Shown piece by piece: positions 41,307-49,288 of a DNA stretch of 55,162 bases; positions within the stretch are counted from its first letter, which is position 1; each line of letters begins with the position of its first letter. This DNA is from Pseudomonadota bacterium. GTDB lineage: Bacteria > Pseudomonadota > Gammaproteobacteria > Burkholderiales > Burkholderiaceae_C. A program made the translations under genes and the position numbers. The notes beneath the pieces are model-generated. The model worked only from the letters and a program-made list of their open reading frames with translations, had not been told where the DNA came from and did no database searches. The stretch is taken from contig JAUNUR010000016.1 of NCBI GenBank assembly GCA_030538085.1, forward strand, positions 1-55,162. The letters run 5' to 3'.

Positions 41307-42149
41307 TCACCACGTCGCCCCCGGATGAGCGCGCGCCAGGCTTTGCATCTCGCCCAGCAGGTAGCTCAGGTGCTCGGAATGCACGCCGCGCTTGCCTTCG
41401 GGCACGTAGCGCTTCACATACGGCGGCCGCTGCAGCGTGGCCTCGGCCACCGCCTCGTCGACCATCTGGTCCCAGGTGGCGCGCAGGCTGGTCACGTCGA
41501 CGCCGGTGCCTGAATCGTTGGCTTCGGCCTCCAGTGCGCTGGCGGTCCAGAACTCTTCGGTGAAGGGCAGCAGGTAATCCAGCGCGGCCTGTGCGCGACG
41601 CTGCGATTCTTCGGTGCCGTCGCCCAGGCGCACCAGCCAGTCGCGCGAGTGGCGCAGGTGGTAGCGCACCTCCTTCAGGCTCTTGGCGGCGATGGCGGCC
41701 AGGTGCTCGTCGGCGGAGTGTTGCAGCCGCTCCCACACCTGAACCATCAGCGCGCTGTAGAGGAAATTGCGCACGATGCTCACGGCCCAGTCCCGCGGGC
41801 CACCGGCGGCGGGCACCAGGCCGGCGTGGTGCGGTAGCTCCAGCAGCACGTAGTTGCGGAAGTCGGTGTCTCCGCGGAAGTAGGCCAGCGTGTCTTCGGT
41901 GATCGGGCCGCCGGGCCAGGTGGTGCCACGCGGGGCACGCACGTCGGCGGCGATGCGTTCGGCTGCGTACTGGTACAACAGGCGGGCCTGGCCGATCAAA
42001 TCGAGGCTGTTGTTGGCCATGGCCAGGTCTTCTTCCAGCACCGGCGCGTGGCCGCACCATTCGGCATTGCGCTGGCCCAGCACCACGGCGTTGTCGGCCA
42101 GGTGCAGCAGGTAGTCGATGGGCGCGTGGGCCTTCACTCGCGCGTCCAT
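41307..42149 (-). CDS. paaC: Phenylacetyl-CoA epoxidase structural subunit PaaC
   Basis: A 280-residue ferritin-like helical protein, the catalytically inactive partner of PaaA in the epoxidase core. Typical stretches are DNAVVLGQRNAEWCGHAP, EDLAMANNSLDLIGQARLL and KEVRYHLRHSRDWLVRLGDG. Its ATG overlaps the paaB stop (TGATG), implying coupled translation. Confidence 0.95.
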   Translation of the reverse strand: MDARVKAHAPIDYLLHLADNAVVLGQRNAEWCGHAPVLEEDLAMANNSLDLIGQARLLYQYAAERIAADVRAPRGTTWPGGPITEDTLAYFRGDTDFRNYVLLELPHHAGLVPAAGGPRDWAVSIVRNFLYSALMVQVWERLQHSADEHLAAIAAKSLKEVRYHLRHSRDWLVRLGDGTEESQRRAQAALDYLLPFTEEFWTASALEAEANDSGTGVDVTSLRATWDQMVDEAVAEATLQRPPYVKRYVPEGKRGVHSEHLSYLLGEMQSLARAHPGATW

Positions 42150-42535
42150 CACATGTGCCCCACTTCTTCAGGAATCTCGTAGAACGTGGGGTGGCGGTAG
42201 ATCTTGTCGCTGGCCGGCTCGAACAGCTGGTCTTTCTCGCTCGGGTCGCTGGCCGCGATGAGGTGCGAGGGCACGACCCAGATCGACACGCCTTCCTGCC
42301 GGCGCGTGTACACGTCGCGCGCCATCTGCAGCGCGTGCTGCGCGTCGCTGGCGTGCAGGCTGCCGCAGTGCTTGTGCTCCAGGCCTTGTTTGCTGCGGAC
42401 GAAGACTTCCCACAGGGGCCAATCGCGAAGTGCCTTCGCGTTGGCCTGAGGGTCGGGCTTGACGCTCGACCCCTCCCCAACCCTCCCCTCTCCAGGGGAG
42501 GGCTTTCCGTCAGTTTGGGTTGCGGTGGTGTTCAT
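42149..42535 (-). CDS. paaB: Phenylacetyl-CoA epoxidase subunit PaaB with repeat-derived N-terminus
   Basis: A 128-residue small subunit of the epoxidase complex. The conserved core starts at WPLWEVFVRSKQGLEHKHCGSLHA and runs to the end (FYEIPEEVGHM), matching the usual 95-residue PaaB. In front of it is a 38-residue extension containing a translated palindrome (GKPSPGEGRVGEG). The ATG at 42535 overlaps the paaA stop codon. Confidence 0.94.
   Translation of the reverse strand: MNTTATQTDGKPSPGEGRVGEGSSVKPDPQANAKALRDWPLWEVFVRSKQGLEHKHCGSLHASDAQHALQMARDVYTRRQEGVSIWVVPSHLIAASDPSEKDQLFEPASDKIYRHPTFYEIPEEVGHM
42471..42506. repeat. Palindrome translated in the PaaB N-terminus
   Basis: CCCTCCCCTCTCCAGGGGAGGG is a compact palindrome read in frame inside paaB. 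Confidence 0.75.
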
Positions 42536-43560
42536 TACGCAGCCTCCTTCATGGCACGTTGTCTCTGTTTCTCGGCATGCGCCAGGGCGGCTTCGCGCAC
42601 CCAGGCGCCGTCGTCGTGCGCCTTCACGCGCGTGGCGAGGCGCTCGCGGTTCATCGGGCCGTTGCCGTTGACGGTTTGCCAGAACTCGTCCCAGTCGATC
42701 TCGCCGTGGTCGTAGTGGCCGCGCTCGGCGTTCCACTTCAGGTCGGGGTCGGGCAGGGTCACGCCCAGCACCTCGGCCTGCGGCACGGTGGCGTCGATGA
42801 ACTTCTGGCGCAGGTCGTCGTTGCTGATGCGCTTGATGCCCCACTTCATGCCCTGGCTGGAGTGCAGGCTGTCCTTGTCGGAAGGGCCGAACATGGCCAG
42901 GCACTTCCACCAGGTGCGGTTGACGGCGTCCTGCACCATGTCGCGCTGCGCCTGGCTGCCCTTCATCATCACCAGCAGGGCCTCGTAGCCCTGGCGCTGG
43001 TGGAACGATTCTTCCTTGCACACGCGCACCATGGCGCGGGCGTAGGGGCCGTAGCTGCAGCGGCACAGCGGTATCTGGTTCATGATCGCCGCGCCGTCCA
43101 CCAGCCAGCCGATCACGCCGACGTCGGCCCAGTTCAGCGTGGGGTAGTTGAAGATGCTGCTGTACTTGGCGCGGCCCGAGTGCAGCGCCTCCAGCATGTC
43201 GTCGCGACTGGTGCCCAGCGTTTCGGCGGCGCTGTACAGGTACAGGCCGTGGCCGCCCTCGTCCTGCACCTTGGCGATCAGGATGCACTTGCGCTTCAGG
43301 CTGGGCGCGCGGCTGATCCAGTTGCCCTCGGGCAGCATGCCGACGATCTCGGAATGGGCGTGCTGGCTGATCTGGCGCACCAGCGTCTTGCGGTAGGCGT
43401 CGGGCATCCAGTCGCGCGGCTCGATGCGGCCGTCGGCGGCGATGCGCGCGTCGAATTGCGCCATCAGCGCGGCTTCGTTCTCGGAAGTGGCCTTGGGCAC
43501 GGCCTTGAGCCCGGACTTGGCGTCGGCGTCGTCGGGAACGGAGAAAGATTGGGTGTACAT
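42535..43560 (-). CDS. paaA: Phenylacetyl-CoA epoxidase catalytic subunit PaaA
   Basis: A 341-residue di-iron oxygenase subunit that epoxidises the ring of phenylacetyl-CoA. Iron-ligand motifs are visible as [33 protein letters not shown] (E-x-x-H) and [16 protein letters not shown] (E-x-x-x-H). It is the first gene of paaABCDE, and a TetR-type palindrome lies at 43640-43667 in the promoter region. Confidence 0.97.
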   Translation of the reverse strand: MYTQSFSVPDDADAKSGLKAVPKATSENEAALMAQFDARIAADGRIEPRDWMPDAYRKTLVRQISQHAHSEIVGMLPEGNWISRAPSLKRKCILIAKVQDEGGHGLYLYSAAETLGTSRDDMLEALHSGRAKYSSIFNYPTLNWADVGVIGWLVDGAAIMNQIPLCRCSYGPYARAMVRVCKEESFHQRQGYEALLVMMKGSQAQRDMVQDAVNRTWWKCLAMFGPSDKDSLHSSQGMKWGIKRISNDDLRQKFIDATVPQAEVLGVTLPDPDLKWNAERGHYDHGEIDWDEFWQTVNGNGPMNRERLATRVKAHDDGAWVREAALAHAEKQRQRAMKEAA

Positions 43561-43639
43561 GGGCGTCTCCTGTCGTGGATGGCTGGGCGCGGCCTGTGCG
43601 TGTCGCGCGCCACCGAAAGCGCGAAATCAAAGTATAGAA

Positions 43640-43667
43640 AATTAACCGACCAAGCGGTCGGTTAATT
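43640..43667 (-). promoter_or_regulatory. TetR-type operator upstream of paaA (probable PaaR site)
   Basis: AATTAACCGACC and GGTCGGTTAATT are perfect 12-bp arms around a 4-base spacer. The core ACCGACC...GGTCGGT resembles the site used by the TetR-family phenylacetate regulator PaaR in betaproteobacteria. It lies 80 bases upstream of paaA; no paaR gene is in the window. Confidence 0.85.
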
Positions 43668-43699
43668 TGTCGGCAGGAGTTGAGGGTTTACCCGCGCCG

Positions 43700-44641
43700 T
43701 CAACCGGCGCCACCGGCTTCCACCGACCAGGTCTGCCCGCGACCCCGGCCATCGCCCAGTGCGTGCAGCACCTGGGGCAGCGCCGTATCCAGCGCGGCTT
43801 TCAGGGTGTGCGGTGGGTTGACGACGAACATGCCGCTGGCCGACAGGCCGGTGCCGCTGGGGGCCGTGCCCACGTTCAGCGTGGCGTGCAGCCAGGCGCG
43901 TCCTGCTTGCTGGGCCAGTGTTTTCAGCCGGCGCGGCAAGCCGTGTGCCTCGGGCCGCGGGATGATGGGGTACCAGACCAGATAGACACCGGTGGCAAAG
44001 CGCTTCAGCGCATCCTGAATGGCGGCGGCCACCTTGGCGTAATCGCTCTTGATTTCGTAGCTCGGGTCGATCAGCACCAGTGCCCGGCGCGAGCCCCCTG
44101 CGGTTGGTGGCGGCGGCAGCAGGGCCTTGAGGCCATCGAAGCCGTCCTGCCGCGCCATCGTGACCTGGCGTCCGGCATCCAGTTGCTCGATGTGCGCTTG
44201 AAGCGCCTGGGCGTCGGTGGGGTGCAGCTCGAACAGCTTCAACCGGTCGTGCACCGGCGCGCGCGCGGGCTCGGCCATCAACGCGTGCATCAGCAAGGGC
44301 GAGCCGGGGTAGACGCGCCAGCCATCGCGCCCATCGCGGTTGAAGCTGGCGATCAGGGCCAGGTAGTCGGCGAGTGCTTTTGCATTGGGATTGGGCGCCG
44401 AGGTTGAAGGCGGCTTGGCGTTGGTGAGCAGTGATTGCAAGCGCGCGATGCCGGCCGCCGCCTCGCCCGAAGTGTGCGCCGCGTCGTCATCCAGCCGGTA
44501 GATGCCCGCGCCGGCATGGGTGTCGACCAGCAGCAGCGGCGAGTCCTTGCGCATCAGGTGCCGCAGTGTCGCCAGCAGTGTCAGGTGTTTGATCACGTCG
44601 GCATGGTTGCCGGCGTGAAAGGCGTGGCGATAGCTGAACAT
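43700..44641 (-). CDS. rlmJ: 23S rRNA (adenine2030-N6)-methyltransferase
   Basis: A 313-residue RlmJ-type methyltransferase. It begins with MFSYRHAFHAGNHADVIKH, has the SAM-binding LLVDTHAGAGIY (near 40) and the catalytic motif LVLIDPSYEIK (D-P-S/P-Y/F) near 195. It modifies A2030 of 23S rRNA. ATG 44641 is chosen because it gives the canonical N-terminus. Confidence 0.93.
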   Translation of the reverse strand: MFSYRHAFHAGNHADVIKHLTLLATLRHLMRKDSPLLLVDTHAGAGIYRLDDDAAHTSGEAAAGIARLQSLLTNAKPPSTSAPNPNAKALADYLALIASFNRDGRDGWRVYPGSPLLMHALMAEPARAPVHDRLKLFELHPTDAQALQAHIEQLDAGRQVTMARQDGFDGLKALLPPPPTAGGSRRALVLIDPSYEIKSDYAKVAAAIQDALKRFATGVYLVWYPIIPRPEAHGLPRRLKTLAQQAGRAWLHATLNVGTAPSGTGLSASGMFVVNPPHTLKAALDTALPQVLHALGDGRGRGQTWSVEAGGAG

Positions 44642-44771
44642 AATGGCATCGTACCCGTGGCCGGGCTCGCTGTTTTGGCGCGCCGACACCGTCACCCGTA
44701 TGGGGGGATGCCAAGCACGCGCAAGAATTTAGAATTTTGTATCCGTCGAGGAGTCACCGGATTTACTGATC

Positions 44772-44978
44772 ATGAGGCAAGGGATGGAGTTGGAAGTGCC
44801 CCCCTGTTCCGACAGCGAACTGGCTGTTTTGCTGGACCGATGGACCCATCGCGCCGAGTCGCGCGAGCCGCTGGCCCTGGCGATGGCGCGGGCCTTTGCG
44901 CGTGAAACGGCCAAGCGCATCGCCGAGCGGCAACTGCTGCGTGGGCGCGGCTCCCCGTCAGCCGCTCCCCGGGTCTGA
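44772..44978 (+). CDS. Small protein of unknown function
   Basis: A 68-codon frame, highly charged and predicted helical (LAMARAFARETAKRIAERQL). I do not recognise it. It lies alone between rlmJ and the rplM promoter. ATG 44784 (MELEV), after AGGCAAGGG, is a possible alternative start. Confidence 0.5.
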   Translation: MRQGMELEVPPCSDSELAVLLDRWTHRAESREPLALAMARAFARETAKRIAERQLLRGRGSPSAAPRV

Positions 44979-45019
44979 GAGGATGTTCACGATGTCCGCG
45001 CGAGGGGCCGGATGCGTGA

Positions 45020-45048
45020 TTGCTGTTTAGCCCATCACGGGCTATAAT
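45020..45048 (+). promoter_or_regulatory. Sigma-70 promoter of rplM-rpsI
   Basis: TTGCTG at 45020-45025 and TATAAT at 45043-45048 are separated by exactly 17 bases. The 120-base leader that follows includes possible stems (CCTAAGAGGCTCCCGG) that could serve ribosomal-protein autoregulation, but I cannot show it. Confidence 0.85.
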
Positions 45049-45180
45049 GGTGGGCTTTGCAGCGCTTTAATAGCGGCCCCGCGGCAAAAGCTAGATTTTC
45101 GCCACCTAAGAGGCTCCCGGTACAAGAGGAGCACCGACCGTGGAAAAGGGCCCTCTCAAACCATCCTTTTTGGAAAACTC

Positions 45181-45609
45181 ATGAAAACGTTTAGCGCGAA
45201 ACCCGCTGACGTGACGCACGAGTGGTTTGTGATTGACGCCACCGACAAGGTGCTCGGACGGGTAGCCAGCGAAGTTGCCCTCCGTCTGCGCGGCAAGCAC
45301 AAGGCCATTTACACGCCTCACGTCGATACCGGCGACTACATCGTGGTCGTCAACGCCTCCAAGCTCCGCGTTACCGGCGCCAAGGAACTGGACAAGAAAT
45401 ACTACCGCCACACCGGCTATCCGGGTGGCCTGCGTGAAACCAACTTCCGCGACCTGCAGGCCAGGCACCCCGGCCGTGCGCTGGAGAAGGCCGTCAAGGG
45501 CATGCTGCCCAAGGGCCCGCTGGGTTACGCCATGATCAAGAAGCTGAAGGTGTACGGCGGCGCCGAGCACCCGCACAGCGCCCAGCAGCCCAAGGCGCTG
45601 GAAGTTTAA
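45181..45609 (+). CDS. rplM: 50S ribosomal protein L13
   Basis: A 142-residue ribosomal protein. It begins [20 protein letters not shown] and contains the L13 signature [19 protein letters not shown]. It is transcribed with rpsI, the usual pair, 12 bases apart. Confidence 0.98.
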   Translation: MKTFSAKPADVTHEWFVIDATDKVLGRVASEVALRLRGKHKAIYTPHVDTGDYIVVVNASKLRVTGAKELDKKYYRHTGYPGGLRETNFRDLQARHPGRALEKAVKGMLPKGPLGYAMIKKLKVYGGAEHPHSAQQPKALEV

Positions 45610-45621
45610 GGAGCCGATGCA

Positions 45622-46014
45622 ATGATTGGTGATTGGAACAATGGCACCGGCCGCCGCAAGACCAGCGTCGCCCGCGTGTTCCTGAAAAAAGGCAGCGGCA
45701 AGATGACGGTCAACGGCAAGCCGATCGAGGAGTTCTTCGGCCGCCAGACCTCGATCATGATTGCCAAGCAGCCCCTGGTGCTGACCGACAACGTCGAGAC
45801 CTTCGACGTGCAGATCAACGTGCACGGTGGTGGCGAATCCGGCCAGGCTGGCGCGGTGCGTCATGGCATCACCCGCGCGCTGATCGACTACGACGCGAAC
45901 CTGAAGCCCCAGCTGTCGGCCGCCGGTTACGTGACGCGCGATGCCCGCGAAGTCGAGCGCAAGAAGGTCGGCCTGCATTCCGCGCGCCGCCGCAAGCAGT
46001 TCAGCAAGCGCTGA
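45622..46014 (+). CDS. rpsI: 30S ribosomal protein S9
   Basis: A 130-residue ribosomal protein with [19 protein letters not shown] near the N-terminus, the [15 protein letters not shown] signature, and the basic RRRKQFSKR tail that reaches the P-site. It is the second gene of the rplM operon and is followed by a terminator. Confidence 0.98.
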   Translation: MIGDWNNGTGRRKTSVARVFLKKGSGKMTVNGKPIEEFFGRQTSIMIAKQPLVLTDNVETFDVQINVHGGGESGQAGAVRHGITRALIDYDANLKPQLSAAGYVTRDAREVERKKVGLHSARRRKQFSKR

Positions 46015-46037
46015 TTTTCACTGCCGATGCTCTCAAG

Positions 46038-46069
46038 AACCGCGCCGCCGCCAGGCCGCGCGGTTTTTT
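46038..46069 (+). terminator. Intrinsic terminator of rplM-rpsI
   Basis: AACCGCGC pairs with GCGCGGTT around a GC-rich loop, followed by T residues. Confidence 0.85.
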
Positions 46070-46138
46070 CATGACCAAGCCGCTGATGGGCGGTGCCGCG
46101 TGGTAAAAGCGGGCCAACGAGTCAAGGAGTTTCAGTAC

Positions 46139-46561
46139 ATGCTGGGCATGAAGTCGAAATTGTCGGTTCGCAGCACCATCGGGGCCGGCATGCGTGTGCA
46201 GGGGCCGTGCAGCTTTCAGGACAGCCTGCAGATCGATGGTGCCGTGTTGGGCGACGTCACCGCCGAGGGCGGCCAACCCACCATGCTGGTGATTGGCGAG
46301 GGCGCCAGCGTGGAGGGAGCGATCAGCGCCGATCATGTGGTGATCGGCGGCACCGTGATCGGCTCGGTGCTGGCGCGCGAGTTGCTGGAACTGCAGGCCA
46401 AGGCCCGCGTGCAGGGCGACGTGCGCTACAAGTCGCTGGAAATGCAGCAAGGCGCGGTCATCGCGGGCCAGTTGCAGCCGCAGCTCACGCCTCCACCCCT
46501 GCCGACGGAACCCGCGCCGGCTGCCGAGCGCCGGGAACCCACCGAGCCCACGCTGGACTGA
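46139..46561 (+). CDS. Bactofilin (polymer-forming cytoskeletal protein)
   Basis: A 140-residue bactofilin-domain protein: right-handed beta-helix repeats such as GDVTAEGGQPTMLVIGEGAS, AISADHVVIGGTVIGSV and ARVQGDVRYKSLEMQQGAVI, flanked by a short N-terminus and a Pro-rich tail. Bactofilins polymerise without nucleotide and help cell-wall shaping. An AAGGAG ribosome site precedes ATG 46139. It stands before erpA. Confidence 0.9.
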   Translation: MLGMKSKLSVRSTIGAGMRVQGPCSFQDSLQIDGAVLGDVTAEGGQPTMLVIGEGASVEGAISADHVVIGGTVIGSVLARELLELQAKARVQGDVRYKSLEMQQGAVIAGQLQPQLTPPPLPTEPAPAAERREPTEPTLD

Positions 46562-46623
46562 TGCGAAATCCCGACTAATTCGATATACTATTCGTCAGTA
46601 AATTTTTGACCGCAGGAACCGCC

Positions 46624-47004
46624 ATGAGTGCCGTTGCACAAGAAGTCCAATCGCCCACCGCGATGCCCGATCCCATCGTTTTCACCGACAGCGCCGCCGC
46701 CAAGGTGGCCGATCTGATCGCCGAGGAGGGCAACCCTGATCTGAAGCTGCGCGTGTTCGTGCAGGGCGGGGGCTGCTCGGGCTTTCAGTACGGTTTCACC
46801 TTCGATGAAATAGCCAACGACGACGACACCACGATGACCAAGAACGGTGTGTCGCTGCTGATCGACGCCATGAGCTTCCAATACTTGGTGGGAGCCGAGA
46901 TCGACTACAAGGAAGACCTGCAGGGCGCGCAATTCGTCATCAAGAATCCGAACGCGCAGACCACCTGTGGCTGCGGCTCGTCGTTCTCGGTGCCGGAGGA
47001 ATAA
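46624..47004 (+). CDS. erpA: Iron-sulfur cluster insertion protein ErpA
   Basis: A 126-residue A-type Fe-S carrier. The three cluster cysteines are in [11 protein letters not shown] and TCGCGSSF, the FQYGFTFDE and GVSLLID motifs are typical. It delivers clusters to apoproteins. ATG 46624 has an AGGA site upstream; the longer frame begins with TTG. Confidence 0.96.
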   Translation: MSAVAQEVQSPTAMPDPIVFTDSAAAKVADLIAEEGNPDLKLRVFVQGGGCSGFQYGFTFDEIANDDDTTMTKNGVSLLIDAMSFQYLVGAEIDYKEDLQGAQFVIKNPNAQTTCGCGSSFSVPEE

Positions 47005-47029
47005 GCTCGCATTTGACGCGCCACAATGC

Positions 47030-47060
47030 AAACGCCCGTTTTTCGACGGGCGTTTGTTTT
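47030..47060. terminator. Intrinsic terminator of erpA
   Basis: AAACGCCCGT and ACGGGCGTTT are perfect arms around a T-rich loop, followed by GTTTT. Usable in both directions. Confidence 0.88.
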
Positions 47061-47312
47061 ATTGGATTGCACCGATCGCCTCGCGCACATCGCTTGTTTG
47101 AGGCACCGCCCTCATCGGCACGGCAATGCCGCAGCTTCATGTGGCTGGGCAGTAAGCGCCGTGGTGGCGGGACTTTGTGCCAAGCTCGCGGCAAGGTTCC
47201 GCGATAGAGGTTAAAATTCTCTGCTTGTAGATGTTCGCTGTACTGCGCGACAGCCGAGTTTGACGGAGGCCGCAACAGCCTCCCTCCAGACACCGCGCAC
47301 CCGCGCCACCCG

Positions 47313-47334
47313 CCTCGTTGGCCGAGGTTTTTTT
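47313..47334 (+). terminator. Terminator-like hairpin in the leader before the 47485 ORF
   Basis: CCTCG and CGAGG enclose TTGGC and are followed by seven T. It ends a roughly 120-base GC-rich stretch that begins near TTAAAATTC (47212), so this region may encode a small RNA or attenuator. The gap 47061-47484 otherwise shows no gene. Confidence 0.55.
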
Positions 47335-47484
47335 GGTGGTCACGCTTTTCAATTAGCGAATTTTTTCCCGTCGGGCCTGGTGCCCCGGCGGCGGCATTCA
47401 TGCGTGTCCTGCCTTTAACTTCAAGGGCTGACAGGGACACGCGCTTCGGGCCTTACCTGCCCGCTTCCTGTTGTTGTTCCATTC

Positions 47485-47721
47485 ATGACCGTTTCCGTGG
47501 CCGCTGCGTTTGCCAGCGGCAAGTTTCATTTCACCCCGTGGAGCCGCGTGGCGCCCGATGGGGCTTTCACCGCATGCCTGTCCATTCGCCGGGGCCGTGG
47601 CATGCAGACGCACGACCGCGTCTACACCTTCGCGCGCCGCTTCGCGAGCGCCGACAGCGCCCTGCGCTACGCCGCCGCACAAGCGCGTGCCTGGCTCGCC
47701 AACCCGCGAGCTTTCGGCTGA
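47485..47721 (+). CDS. Small conserved-looking protein upstream of infA
   Basis: A 78-residue frame (MTVSVAAAFASGKFHFTPWSRV) with a basic, aromatic-rich centre (RRGRGMQTHDRVYTFARRF) and a helical end (ALRYAAAQARAWLANP). No function recognised; it may be of the DUF-type found in Burkholderiales. It precedes infA on the same strand by 30 bases. Confidence 0.6.
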   Translation: MTVSVAAAFASGKFHFTPWSRVAPDGAFTACLSIRRGRGMQTHDRVYTFARRFASADSALRYAAAQARAWLANPRAFG

Positions 47722-47751
47722 ATTCACTTGCTTTTTTGATAAAGGAGATCC

Positions 47752-48012
47752 ATGGCCAAGGAAGACTTGATTGAGATGCGTGGCACCGTTGACGAGATGC
47801 TGCCCGATTCGCGCTACCGCATCACGCTGGAGAACGGCCACCAACTGGTGGCCTACACCGGCGGCAAGATGCGCAAGCACCGCATCCGCATCCTGGCGGG
47901 CGACAAGGTCACGCTGGAAATGTCGCCCTACGACCTCAACAAGGGGCGCATCACCTTCCGCCACCTGGAGCGCAGCGGCCCGCGCGGGCCAGCGCGGCCG
48001 CGCCGCCACTGA
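47752..48012 (+). CDS. infA: Translation initiation factor IF-1
   Basis: An 86-residue OB-fold factor. It starts [20 protein letters not shown] and has the core [30 protein letters not shown]. The tail beyond residue 73 is a Pro/Arg-rich extension ([11 protein letters not shown]). GGAG ribosome site upstream. The last seven codons including stop are duplicated directly downstream. Confidence 0.96.
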   Translation: MAKEDLIEMRGTVDEMLPDSRYRITLENGHQLVAYTGGKMRKHRIRILAGDKVTLEMSPYDLNKGRITFRHLERSGPRGPARPRRH

Positions 48013-48033
48013 GCGCGGCCGCGCCGCCACTGA
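47992..48033 (+). repeat. 21-bp tandem duplication of the infA 3' end
   Basis: GCGCGGCCGCGCCGCCACTG plus A occurs at 47992-48012 (the last infA codons and stop) and again exactly at 48013-48033, with a third partial unit after it. Confidence 0.9.
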
Positions 48034-48063
48034 GCGTGGCCGCCTCCTGCTGACAAGATCTCG

Positions 48064-48228
48064 GAGGCTGTCACCAAAACTCCTCGCGCCGCGCTTGTCC
48101 CCGGTCTCGGGCGCCCTGCGGCGTTGTATCCGTTGCCAACAGCACAAGCTATTGGCGGCGAAATGCGCCTTGCAGCACACCCGATCCGGGGCAATCGCTT
48201 TACCGCGATGAATTTGCGGACGGCCTCT
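48064..48228. repeat. Family C hairpin repeat, complete but diverged copy
   Basis: Both arms of the family C hairpin are present with several mismatches (GAGGCTGTCACC against GGACGGCCTC) and the central palindrome around ACAGCACAAGCTATTGGC. The right end abuts the stop codon of the protease gene at 48228-48230. Confidence 0.8.
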
Positions 48229-49244
48229 CACGAGAAGTGCACCTCGCTGCGCTTGATGCGCTTGCCTTGCCTCTCGATGCGGCGCCAGCCGCTGTTGTCG
48301 TTCATCGTGATCCAGCGGCGCTCTTCCGCGCGGTAGAACCAGTCCTGATCCTGTTGGTAGTAAATCTGCACGCCGGTGGCTTCCCAGATGTTGGCGATCT
48401 CGTTGCTGTGGGCACGCAGTTCGTCGAAGTCGGTGGTGGCCTTCTGGCCCATCTCGCTGTAGAAGCCGTTGAGCTTGAGCAGCAACTGGTTCACCTCGGA
48501 CGGCAGCCGCTCGGCGCGCAGGCCGATCTTCACCGCCTCGTCCAGCAGGATGGGGTAGCTGTGCGACGGGTACTTGGAGTTCAGCGTGGTGGCGATCTGC
48601 TCGGCCTGCGCTTCGTCGCGGATGTGGTGCGCCAGCAGTTCCTTGCACAGCATGATCGACAGCGATTCCGCCCGATCGACGGCGCCGATGACCAGCGGGT
48701 GCACGTACTGGAACAGCGATTTGTAAGCGTTGTCGGGGTCGGCGCCGTTCTGCCCGCGCCACAGGCGGATCACGCGCTGCAGCTCGTCCAGGCTCACGCT
48801 CACGCGGTCGTTGTCGCGGTCCACCGGAGACAGCGCGTGGTTGAGCGAGGTGTCCACCGCCGTCAGATAAGCGGTCGGCCCCATCAGGATCAGGTCGGCG
48901 CCGATGGCGATCATCGTCGCCGCCGACGCGCATTCCAGCGGCACCAGCACCACCAGGCGCTGGCAGTGCTGGCGCAGCAGGTTGGCGATGCGCAGCGACA
49001 CCTGGCCGCTGCCGCCACCCGATTTCAGGAACAGGTAGATGGTGTCGTGCTGGCCCAGCTGGCACAGCAACTCGTGCAGGGCCAGCACGTCGCTGCCGCA
49101 GACCGAGCCCCGCGAGCCGTTCCAGTAGCTGATCACCGGGCCGCCCAGGTGCTGGCACAGCTCGGCGATGACGGACTGCGTCTGGTTGAACAGCACCGGT
49201 GGCTGCTTGATCTTGATGTTGACTTGAGATTCTTGGTTGTCCAT
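48228..49244 (-). CDS. SDH-type ClpP-fold serine protease homologue
   Basis: A 338-residue protein resembling the SDH proteinase branch of the ClpP/S49 superfamily. It has the oxyanion motif KSGGGSGQ (Ser-75 to Gly-80) and a probable nucleophile Ser-107 in ECASAATM, followed by GADLILMGPTAYLTAVD; there is no signal peptide. The remaining 170 residues are helical, with a tryptophan-rich end (QDWFYRAEERRWIT). It lies 44 bases after the slipin-like gene, with a hairpin between. Pairing of stomatin-type proteins with ClpP-fold proteases is known (STOPP, NfeD). The stop codon TGA is part of the TGAGAGGC terminus of a family C repeat, so the C-terminus may have been altered. Confidence 0.75.
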   Translation of the reverse strand: MDNQESQVNIKIKQPPVLFNQTQSVIAELCQHLGGPVISYWNGSRGSVCGSDVLALHELLCQLGQHDTIYLFLKSGGGSGQVSLRIANLLRQHCQRLVVLVPLECASAATMIAIGADLILMGPTAYLTAVDTSLNHALSPVDRDNDRVSVSLDELQRVIRLWRGQNGADPDNAYKSLFQYVHPLVIGAVDRAESLSIMLCKELLAHHIRDEAQAEQIATTLNSKYPSHSYPILLDEAVKIGLRAERLPSEVNQLLLKLNGFYSEMGQKATTDFDELRAHSNEIANIWEATGVQIYYQQDQDWFYRAEERRWITMNDNSGWRRIERQGKRIKRSEVHFS

Positions 49245-49265
49245 TTTTTTCTCCAGAAAATAGGC

Positions 49266-49281
49266 GCCCGCCAGTGCGGGC
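49266..49281 (-). promoter_or_regulatory. Intercistronic hairpin between slipin-like and protease genes
   Basis: GCCCGC and GCGGGC pair around CAGT. It lacks a T tract, so it is more likely an mRNA-processing or attenuating hairpin than a full terminator. Confidence 0.5.
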
Positions 49282-49288
49282 CCCGTGC

